This document shows positions 1 to 5,100 of a stretch of DNA of 24,029 nucleotides, in pieces. Origin of the DNA: a virus; the IMG/VR virus record IMGVR_UViG_3300030102_003782, positions 444-24,472 of that record. The stretch is one strand, 5' to 3'. A program made the translations under genes and the position numbers. The notes beneath the pieces were generated by a model, which worked only from the letters and a program-made list of their open reading frames with translations, was not told the DNA's origin and made no database searches. Within the stretch, counting starts at the first letter, position 1, and each line of letters starts with the position of its first letter.

Positions 1-86
1 AAGTTGAAATATTCTATAGGGGCATCATCAGTAGCTTCAATGATAGGCTCTAATTCCTCTAATACTTGTGTATTACTCTTCGCCAT
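1..86 (-). CDS. Partial CDS cut by the window edge, unknown
   Basis: The reading frame opens with ATG at 86-84 on the minus strand and runs 28 codons without a stop to the window edge. The visible N-terminus (MAKSNTQVLEELEP, then an acidic stretch ending near EYFN) is Glu/Asp rich and looks like the start of a real acidic protein. An in-frame TAG lies about 27 bases upstream of the ATG and no other start codon falls between, so this start is forced if the gene is real. A G-rich run (about 105-111) is too far away to be a normal Shine-Dalgarno and no good ribosome site is visible. Its product cannot be named. Confidence 0.5.
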   Translation of the reverse strand, partial: MAKSNTQVLEELEPIIEATDDAPIEYFN

Positions 87-205
87 GCTTAATTTAGATA
101 CAGTCTCCCCCTACATTCCCCTAATGTATTTTCTAAGAGTACAGAAGTTTTCAAAAGTATGCAATAGAGAATATGAAAAAAGTATGTCTATTTATCCAAA
201 TACTC

Positions 206-294
206 TGACAAAAATGACAAAAATAAAATATTCGCCAAAAGCCCTTAATATAAGGCTTTCGCTTGTCACAATAGCTATGACAAAAACCCGACAA
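206..294. promoter_or_regulatory. Cluster of TGACAA motifs, candidate operator or binding array
   Basis: The 210-bp gap 87-296 between two minus-strand genes holds TGACAA at 206-211 and 215-220, and an inverted pair TTGTCA 263-268 / TGACAA 278-283 around ATAGCTAT. A near copy, CGACAA, lies at 289-294. The inverted pair has 9 bases between arms, the geometry of a dimeric regulator site. I see no convincing sigma-70 promoter in the gap. The motif is seen; the binding role is inferred. Confidence 0.35.
237..259 (-). terminator. Hairpin downstream of the 95-aa gene, terminator-like
   Basis: On the minus strand AAAGCCTTA and TAAGGGCTTTT pair across a 3-base loop with one bulged G, and the stem ends in four Ts. 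It begins about 38 bases past the stop at 297. The stem is A/T capped and the T tract is short, so it would be a modest terminator. Confidence 0.4.
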
Positions 295-296
295 AA

Positions 297-584
297 TTAA
301 ACATCAAACTCAAAATCAAAATCAGGCGTAAAAACTATGCTGTTTGGAGTCTCAACATACTGTGAAATCATCTCATCTACCGCCTTTACGCAACTAGCTT
401 CATCAAAACCAGTCTCTTCCAGGAGTCTAGCAAAAGCATAACTCATGACCCTCTTATAAGTAATGACACGCTCCACACCTCTGAAATTGTGATTTGTAAC
501 CATGCTGTCTAAAGTATCAATCATTTCCTGTATATCAGGAGTTTCTTGCTTATCCTTTATGTTTACTATCTTTAAATCACTCAT
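297..584 (-). CDS. Hypothetical 95-aa protein
   Basis: The protein starts MSDLKIVNIKDK. The same frame is open for 25 more codons upstream, but that extension is a hydrophobic stretch lying on the divergent promoter region, so ATG 584 is preferred. The protein is acidic and mostly helical in appearance. It ends in an aromatic, acidic tail (FTPDFDFEFDV), reminiscent of the acidic tails by which some phage proteins recruit partners; that comparison is only suggestive. No family is recognised. It is divergent from the early plus-strand operon and is the only complete minus-strand gene at this end. A hairpin at 237-259 may end its transcript. Confidence 0.6.
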   Translation of the reverse strand: MSDLKIVNIKDKQETPDIQEMIDTLDSMVTNHNFRGVERVITYKRVMSYAFARLLEETGFDEASCVKAVDEMISQYVETPNSIVFTPDFDFEFDV

Positions 585-616
585 AACTAAATATATATAA
601 AATAGGGTACAAAGAG

Positions 617-644
617 TGGACATCTCTATACATATCCTTATAAT
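617..644 (+). promoter_or_regulatory. Sigma-70-type promoter of the first plus-strand operon
   Basis: A -35 box TGGACA (617-622, 5 of 6 to consensus) and a perfect -10 box TATAAT (639-644) are 16 bases apart. The expected start point is near 651, leaving a leader of about 20 bases that holds the Shine-Dalgarno AAAGGAG (658-664) before ATG 670. It lies in the divergent gap 585-669. Host sigma-70 would read it, fitting an early operon. AGAG/CTCT arms flank the -35 box, a possible but weak operator. Confidence 0.6.
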
Positions 645-669
645 AACACTTTTTAACAAAGGAGAAACT

Positions 670-894
670 ATGAGTAAAAATACAGCAGAGGATCTGCTTA
701 GGAAGGATAAGTTTAATTACCTTATCCATCAACTAAGCAATCATCTAAAAGATCTAGAACAAGCTCTTAGAGAGCAAATACAAGAGATAGAAGAACAGGA
801 AGAGCAAGAGGAGCAGTTTATCTGTGAAACTTGCGGAAAACCAGCCGATTACAAAAAAGGCGGACTATTCTTTTGTATGGAGCATCTCAATTGA
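670..894 (+). CDS. Small zinc-finger-like acidic protein (74 aa)
   Basis: The start is ATG 670, placed by the Shine-Dalgarno AAAGGAG six bases upstream and by the promoter at 617-644; the frame is open upstream but crosses that promoter. Residues 1-40 are helical and charged, followed by a run of Glu and Gln (about 38-49, IEEQEEQEEQ). The C-terminus has two metal-ligand pairs, CETC (CxxC) and FFCMEHL (CxxH), about 14 residues apart, a minimal treble-clef or zinc-ribbon-like site. No enzyme domain is present. Such small Zn-knuckle proteins in early phage operons often bind nucleic acid or host proteins, but the role here is unknown. First gene of the early operon. Confidence 0.7.
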   Translation: MSKNTAEDLLRKDKFNYLIHQLSNHLKDLEQALREQIQEIEEQEEQEEQFICETCGKPADYKKGGLFFCMEHLN

Positions 895-1112
895 GTTTTC
901 TAACACCTAAATTCTTCTCTACACCTTTTATCTATGATGACGATCTTTCTTGGAAAGATAACTACGCAGAATGGCTAAGGATAACCAACAAAGAACTTAA
1001 GGCTTGGGGAGAAGATGAACTATCCTACGTTGACGGTATGCGAGCTTTCGCAAAACAATGGGGATTTAAATCAAAACATGCAGAGAGGAGCAAAGATGGA
1101 ACAACACACTAA
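891..1112 (+). CDS. Hypothetical 73-aa protein with TTG start
   Basis: The preferred start is TTG 891, which overlaps the preceding stop as TTGA and has GGAG eight bases upstream, the coupling pattern used throughout this genome. An upstream ATG at 831 would lie deep inside the zinc-finger gene. The predicted protein (MSFLTPKFFSTPFIYDDDLS) is rich in Trp, Tyr and Phe, with no membrane segment and no recognised motif. It overlaps the next gene's start (ATG 1096) by 17 bases. Function unknown; it may be an accessory of the exonuclease encoded immediately after it, but only position suggests this. Confidence 0.55.
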   Translation: MSFLTPKFFSTPFIYDDDLSWKDNYAEWLRITNKELKAWGEDELSYVDGMRAFAKQWGFKSKHAERSKDGTTH

Positions 1113-1989
1113 ACTACCAGAGTTTTTAGAAACTAAAGAGTATCTTGTAATAGGAGAAGCATTCTATTTTCCAGATATGTCCAATGACGATTATCATTCG
1201 GGTCCAGGACACTCATCATCAACAGTAAGAAGATTTATGCAATCTGAGGTTCATGCACTAGAGGAGGAAGTAAAAGATTCTCCAGCACTTAGATTCGGGA
1301 CTGCAGCACACGCTTATATTGTAGAAGGCGAGAACGCTTTTGCAAAAGAGATTGCTTGCATCTCTGGATCTCCTTACACAAAAGCAAACAAAGAACTGAA
1401 AGCAGACTTTGAAGAAAGAGGTTATACAGTCATATCAGCAGACGACAGAGAGAAGATACATGCTATGTCTAGACATCTAATACCTGAAGCAGATAAATAC
1501 TTACATCCAGAGATAGGAGAATATCCTTCTGTGTTTGAAGTACCGCATGAAAGAGCTATCTATTGGTATGAAGGAGACTTGCTTCTCAAGGTAAAGTCAG
1601 ATGTACTCAGACACCCAATTAAGTCGCCTTACGCTACCAATGAGATCATCTTAGTAGACTACAAAACTACACAAGACTGCTCTCCATACGGATTCTTGCA
1701 ATCTGTTAAGAAGTATCAATACGATATTCAAGCAGCTTGGTATAAAAGAGGATTTGAAAAGGCGGGATTCAAAGTAACAGATTTCTATTTTGTTGCACAA
1801 GAAAAGACTATGCCTTTTGCAAATAAGATATTCAGGGTCAGCGAATCGGATATGGAAGTTGCTTGGAATAAAATCAAACATGCTTTACCGAGATTTGAAC
1901 AAGTGTTGAATGGCGATAAAGCTAAGATCTATAACTCACCAGATATAGTCGATCTATATGTCTGGACAAAACCAATAGGAGAAGAATAA
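1096..1989 (+). CDS. RecE/exonuclease VIII-like PD-(D/E)XK nuclease
   Basis: This is a 297-aa exonuclease of the RecE / DUF3799 type. Known members resect double-stranded DNA 5' to 3' and leave 3' single strands for an annealing protein. Seen motifs in order are GTAAH (68-72), the basic strand KVKSD (165-169), the catalytic VDYKTT with D188 and K190, and QAAWY (212-216), the QxxxY element of this superfamily. All catalytic positions appear present. The start is ATG 1096, set by AGAGGAG at 1084-1090; the frame is open 27 codons further upstream but without a ribosome site. The natural partner is the Sak4-like annealase with SSB at 3448-4658, coded on the opposite strand. The stop overlaps the next start (TAATG). 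Confidence 0.85.
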   Translation: MEQHTKLPEFLETKEYLVIGEAFYFPDMSNDDYHSGPGHSSSTVRRFMQSEVHALEEEVKDSPALRFGTAAHAYIVEGENAFAKEIACISGSPYTKANKELKADFEERGYTVISADDREKIHAMSRHLIPEADKYLHPEIGEYPSVFEVPHERAIYWYEGDLLLKVKSDVLRHPIKSPYATNEIILVDYKTTQDCSPYGFLQSVKKYQYDIQAAWYKRGFEKAGFKVTDFYFVAQEKTMPFANKIFRVSESDMEVAWNKIKHALPRFEQVLNGDKAKIYNSPDIVDLYVWTKPIGEE

Positions 1990-2174
1990 TGGAGGAAAAA
2001 TATGCACAAATACTAGAAGTAGCTAAAAGTTTAGACAAAGTTAAAAGCTACATTTTTGAAACAGGTAAACCAGATGTTTACTCTGCAAAAGAAAAGGAGA
2101 TAGATGAAGCAATAGATGTTATTGACGACTATCTGCAACGAAATTTAGACACACTACTAGGTAAGGAGGAGTAA
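1989..2174 (+). CDS. Hypothetical 61-aa acidic helical protein
   Basis: The start overlaps the exonuclease stop as TAATG, and its own stop overlaps the next start the same way, with GGAGG just before that junction. The protein is strongly acidic and almost all helix-forming, beginning MEEKYAQILEVAKSLDKVKS and ending in DDYLQRNLDTLLGKEE. Heptad-like spacing of hydrophobics suggests a short coiled coil or helical hairpin. No family is recognised. Tight coupling to the exonuclease suggests it is made in a fixed ratio with it, but no function follows from the sequence. Confidence 0.65.
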   Translation: MEEKYAQILEVAKSLDKVKSYIFETGKPDVYSAKEKEIDEAIDVIDDYLQRNLDTLLGKEE

Positions 2175-3112
2175 TGAATAAAGCAAAAATTTTAAGAAAA
2201 ATACTACGTAACGAAAGAACCATGACACAAATACTTGAAAGGCTTGAAAGATATCGAATTAATTACGAAGAACTTGAGGGAGAAGTAAAACTTTTATATG
2301 CAGACTTGCACATGCCCTACACATCTTCCGTTAATCTTCTGGATCTACCCTTTCTTGAAAAACTTACAGGTAAAAATTCTAAAAGAGACATATTAATCAT
2401 GAAGGAGTGGAATGAAAATCTCGATAGCACTTTACAATCTATTGCTGATAAATATGATCTAACTAGAGAAAGGGTAAGACAGATTTTAGAAAAATGGGAA
2501 GATATTGGATATCACATAAGAGAACCTAAAGATAGAACTAAGTTTCGCAGAAAAAAAGAACTTGATTCTGTTCATGAAGAAATTGTTAATGCTATTGAGT
2601 CTTGTTATGGAACACCTAAATTTTCAAAGTGGAAAAAAAGTTTCTATAAAAAAGCTAACTTATGGCAAAGGAGATATTTTAAAGAAATTTTGCATAAATA
2701 TTGGAAAGAAGGAAAAGCAGATCCATTACTGTTCGTAGATGTTGAAAATATCAAACTTAAAAAAAGGCACTATAAAATTTTAAAGATGAAAAAATCTGGC
2801 ATGCAGTTAAAAGATATAGGAAAAAAACTAGGCATATCAGAGCAATTAGTTGCTTATGCGATTAGAGATTTGAAACAGGCACATCTACTTGCCCATGAAA
2901 GTATAACTCAAGTTGAATCTGTATCTTTATCTAAAGAGGAAGTTGATAGAAGGCTTAACAAAATGAGACAAAAAGTTATTGAAGGCATAGCTTTGAGTAA
3001 TTTAGATCAAGAAGGAAATATAAAATACGATATTGGAACTAGCAACGCTACTGCCATGCATTTTGTTAGACGACACTTTTTAAAACCTCTCAAATTAGGA
3101 GGTCAAAAATGA
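2174..3112 (+). CDS. Sigma region 4-like HTH regulator with two helix-turn-helix segments
   Basis: This 312-aa basic protein carries a stretch at about residues 84-110 (STLQSIADKYDLTRERVRQI) that closely follows the sigma-70 region 4 recognition helix pattern, in which TRERVRQI is the hallmark. A second HTH lies at about 198-234 (MQLKDIGKKLGISEQLVAYA). I see no counterpart of sigma region 2, which melts and reads the -10 box, so it is not a complete sigma factor. It may be a DNA-binding adaptor that redirects host polymerase, a transcription activator for late genes, or a terminase small subunit-like HTH protein. Lysine-rich segments (120-180) fit DNA contact. The start overlaps the previous stop (TAATG after GGAGG). 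Confidence 0.7.
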   Translation: MNKAKILRKILRNERTMTQILERLERYRINYEELEGEVKLLYADLHMPYTSSVNLLDLPFLEKLTGKNSKRDILIMKEWNENLDSTLQSIADKYDLTRERVRQILEKWEDIGYHIREPKDRTKFRRKKELDSVHEEIVNAIESCYGTPKFSKWKKSFYKKANLWQRRYFKEILHKYWKEGKADPLLFVDVENIKLKKRHYKILKMKKSGMQLKDIGKKLGISEQLVAYAIRDLKQAHLLAHESITQVESVSLSKEEVDRRLNKMRQKVIEGIALSNLDQEGNIKYDIGTSNATAMHFVRRHFLKPLKLGGQK

Positions 3113-3378
3113 CTCAGTATTCATCTCAAGTAGAGGCACAACAAGCTTTACTAGAAGCTGAAGAATGGGCAAAACAAATAGATTGGATTATTACCGACAA
3201 CTTAGATAATACTAGTTACGGTTTCAATTACCCAAGAGAAGAAAAATTAGGTGTATGCCATTGTATAAAATACAACTCAGGTATTGTTAAATGCGAAAAC
3301 ATTTATACAGGTAAAATTACTTACTTTGGAAAAAGGTTAGAGGGTAGGGAATTATTAGATAAATATTTGTTCGGTTGA
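3109..3378 (+). CDS. Hypothetical 89-aa protein
   Basis: The ATG overlaps the stop of the HTH gene as ATGA, with GGAGG about six bases upstream. The protein opens with a helical, Gln/Ala/Glu-rich segment (SSQVEAQQALLEAEEWAKQI), followed by a beta-like Tyr/Gly-rich half with CHC and one more Cys, too sparse for a clear metal site. No family is recognised. It is the last gene of the first plus-strand operon. Its final codons and UGA stop are part of the interlocked stem structure at 3373-3407, so mRNA folding could protect its 3' end or affect termination. Confidence 0.65.
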   Translation: MTQYSSQVEAQQALLEAEEWAKQIDWIITDNLDNTSYGFNYPREEKLGVCHCIKYNSGIVKCENIYTGKITYFGKRLEGRELLDKYLFG

Positions 3379-3446
3379 GGGTAGCTCGCTCAACCAACAA
3401 GCTACCCAACGTCCAGGAAATGAATCTTATAGGAGAGTCCTGAACG
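3373..3446. other. Interlocked stems: possible pseudoknot plus a third hairpin
   Basis: The convergent gap is filled by structure. Stem A pairs GGTTGAG (3373-3379) with CTCAACC (3389-3395). Stem B pairs GGGTAGCT (3379-3386) with AGCTACCC (3400-3407), and GTT/AAC (3374-3376 / 3408-3410) can extend it past a GA bulge. The arms alternate A-B-A'-B', so they either form an H-type pseudoknot or exclude each other as a switch. With G3379 unpaired, the loops would be about 1, 3 and 4 bases. Stem C pairs CGTCCAGGA (3410-3418) with TCCTGAACG (3438-3446), 8 of 9 pairs. There is no T tract, so it is not a standard terminator. Both strands can form the same stems. Confidence 0.6.
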
Positions 3447-3447
3447 C

Positions 3448-3915
3448 TTAGAATGGGGGAGGTGGATTCTCTTCCGCATCACTACTCGCAAGATTTTCTA
3501 ACTGTTTGAAAGTTAGTATCTTGTTTCTGTAGGATGTTCTTTTTTGTCCTTCCTGATCCAACCAATCTTCTTCAACTTTATCTAAAGCAATCTGAACTTT
3601 TTTACCAATAAGCTCATCTTCCTTTTCGATCTGCTCTTTAAATCCTATGGCTTTTAAAAGTTTTGTCCATCTTTGTGTAGCAATATTTTTGTAATCTTCT
3701 TTATCGCTCCACAAGTTAAAGTATTCTGTGACATCTTTAAACTTGCCGTCAGCAACTTGGAAAACAACTTTAAAGCTAGTGTTACCAGCTTTACTAACAT
3801 GCTCCATAGCTTCTAAAACTTTACAATCATAGTCTCCCTTAGGAGCCACCTCTGGCCCTAAAGGAGCTTGAAGATCTAGATCACCCATAAATTCAACATC
3901 TTTGAATAACGACAT
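3448..3915 (-). CDS. DUF669-type phage ssDNA-binding protein with SSB-like C-terminal tail
   Basis: This 155-aa protein resembles the phage DUF669 group, which sits beside annealases and replication genes. The body (about 20-135) alternates beta strands and charged loops, as an OB-fold-like protein would, with segments such as KGDYDCKVLEAMEHV and TSFKVVFQVADGKFKDVTEYF. The last residues, DAEENPPPPF, are an acidic stretch ending in Pro-Phe. This copies the logic of the bacterial SSB tail (acidic, ending PF), which docks partner proteins. Its start overlaps the stop of the Sak4-like gene (TAATG after GGAGGTAGC), so the two are made together. Inference: it coats single strands from the exonuclease and loads the annealase. 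Confidence 0.75.
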   Translation of the reverse strand: MSLFKDVEFMGDLDLQAPLGPEVAPKGDYDCKVLEAMEHVSKAGNTSFKVVFQVADGKFKDVTEYFNLWSDKEDYKNIATQRWTKLLKAIGFKEQIEKEDELIGKKVQIALDKVEEDWLDQEGQKRTSYRNKILTFKQLENLASSDAEENPPPPF

Positions 3916-4658
3916 TAGCTACCTCCTTCTGCTGATTTTACTTCTTGTACTTTTGGAGCAGAAGAAATAAAACCTAGTTTGGTAATTAAGTTTGTTAGGT
4001 TTGGTTGTTCAAACGGTTCCAACAAACCACTTCTATCTTTTGCATTAAACCCTTGTCCAATTTCTGTTTGCAACCATCTTTCTCTAGTAAGGTTGCCCTC
4101 ATCATCTTGTCTTTCAATGACTCTTAACGCTAAGACCTCATCAAAAAAGTAAGGGATAGATTGACCAAGTTTGGCTCCTACCATTTTTGGTTCATGAACA
4201 AGAGATCCATCTACATTCAGTTTCTCTTCTTTACAAAGAAAAATAACATGCATCTGCAAATCTCTGAAAGCTCTCATAACATTAGTAACAGTTTCTTGAA
4301 CATTACCATAAGCCATTCTGGCATCTTTATGTTTAGCTTTCTCAGCAGATAGTAAAAGTTCACTAATCTCTGAAATAGAATCTAGGCATACCGTGTCGTA
4401 CTTGCCTTTAAGTTTTCCGTTTCTAAGAGAGTTGTGAAGCTCCATAACTTCTGCTGCTTCTTTTACTTCTATTGCATCAATGTTTGGTTTGTCCTTAATT
4501 GATAGCAATCCAGCTTCTGCACTTATGACAAGTTTCTTGCCAGGAGCGGTAGAACAAAGATATGTTTTACCAGATCCAGAAGCCCCATACACTAGCACTT
4601 TAGCGCCTTGGTCTTGAACCATAGCACTAGGGCTAACTATATTATCTTCTATACTCAT
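3915..4658 (-). CDS. Sak4-like RecA-fold ATPase (single-strand annealing protein)
   Basis: This is a 247-aa P-loop protein with Walker A GASGSGKT (25-32) and a Walker B-like strand ending TVCLDS (89-94). Its size and layout match the phage AAA_24 / nucleotide-binding protein group that includes Sak4, a reduced RecA-like annealase stimulated by its own SSB. Sak4 genes are known to lie beside SSB genes, as here. It would pair complementary single strands in phage recombination or break repair. The start at 4658 has a very strong Shine-Dalgarno (GGAGGTGA, minus strand 4670-4663). It is first in a two-gene operon read away from the dyad at 4688-4711. A plain AAA DNA-handling ATPase is the alternative. 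Confidence 0.75.
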   Translation of the reverse strand: MSIEDNIVSPSAMVQDQGAKVLVYGASGSGKTYLCSTAPGKKLVISAEAGLLSIKDKPNIDAIEVKEAAEVMELHNSLRNGKLKGKYDTVCLDSISEISELLLSAEKAKHKDARMAYGNVQETVTNVMRAFRDLQMHVIFLCKEEKLNVDGSLVHEPKMVGAKLGQSIPYFFDEVLALRVIERQDDEGNLTRERWLQTEIGQGFNAKDRSGLLEPFEQPNLTNLITKLGFISSAPKVQEVKSAEGGS

Positions 4659-4681
4659 AGTTCACCTCCGTTAAAAAAGTA

Positions 4682-4717
4682 TTGCGTGAGTGTACTATAT
4701 TAGTTACACTCCGTAAA
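4682..4717. promoter_or_regulatory. Divergent control region: dyad with facing promoter candidates
   Basis: An imperfect dyad has arms GAGTGTACTA (4688-4697) and TAGTTACACTC (4701-4711), loop TAT and one bulged T. Each arm ends in a -10-like TACACT. On the plus strand TTGCGT (4682-4687) lies 17 bases before TACACT (4705-4710). On the minus strand TTTACG (4717-4712) lies 17 bases before TACACT (4694-4689). The two boxes match consensus only moderately. The arrangement lets one protein bound to the dyad block both directions. The HTH gene starts at 4741, so self-control is likely. The dyad is seen; the promoters are inferred. Confidence 0.5.
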
Positions 4718-4740
4718 TCTTTTTTTATCGGAGGAGTAAC

Positions 4741-5100
4741 TTGTCACAAACGCATAGCGAAGTCTGGAAAGCAAACTACTATTTTAGAACAGCTATTATT
4801 GCAGCAAGAGAACTCAAAAAAATGGAACGGCTTAACATCAAGCCACAAAACACAAACAGGAAGGTAAAAAGTATGACATTAAGAGAATGGATAGAGTTCT
4901 ATGGAATGAAAGCTTCTGCTGAATTATTTAATGTTTCAGAGTCAACCGTGAAAGCTTGGAGATATGGTTATAGATTGCCATCTATAAAACAGGCACAAAA
5001 AATTATACAGGCAACAGACGGAAAGATTGGCTATGAATCAATGTATGGAGCGATAAAAGATATAGTTGATCAAAAGGATGTTTCAGCTAAATCTATCTGA
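4741..5100 (+). CDS. HTH regulator (Cro/repressor-like), TTG start
   Basis: The 119-aa reading uses TTG 4741, seven bases after GGAGG. An internal ATG at 4873, with AGGAAGG ten bases upstream, would give a 75-aa form holding the whole HTH (MTLREWIEFYGMKASAELFN); both could be made. The HTH is at about residues 52-85, with turn and recognition helix near FNVSESTVKAWRYGYRLP. SESTVKAWRYG follows the Cro / lambda-repressor pattern. The N-terminal 44 residues are basic. Position directly beside a dyad operator suggests it regulates its own operon and the opposing Sak4-SSB operon. It overlaps the primase gene by 23 bases. A replication-initiator accessory is an alternative. Confidence 0.7.
   Translation: MSQTHSEVWKANYYFRTAIIAARELKKMERLNIKPQNTNRKVKSMTLREWIEFYGMKASAELFNVSESTVKAWRYGYRLPSIKQAQKIIQATDGKIGYESMYGAIKDIVDQKDVSAKSI

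Noticed and set aside
4-300. A 98-codon plus-strand frame at the left edge
   Set aside because: It lies opposite the start of the minus-strand partial gene, runs through the hairpin and motif gap, and has no ribosome site. Its composition is that of a shadow frame.
585-659. An N-terminal extension of the 95-aa minus-strand protein from ATG 659
   Set aside because: It would read through the divergent promoter with TATAAT and the Shine-Dalgarno of the opposite gene, and gives a hydrophobic stretch with no support.
3361-3443. A -1 frameshift signal: structure starting at 3373 and a -1 frame open to 3443
   Set aside because: No X_XXY_YYZ slippery heptamer lies 5-9 bases upstream; the sequence is AAATATTTGTTC. 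The UGA itself lies in stem A, and the extra residues would be low in recognisable content. UGA readthrough is also excluded by an in-frame UAG two codons later.
4682-4867. A 61-codon plus-strand frame overlapping the dyad and the HTH gene start
   Set aside because: It would begin inside the control region, lacks a ribosome site and conflicts with the well-supported TTG 4741 frame.
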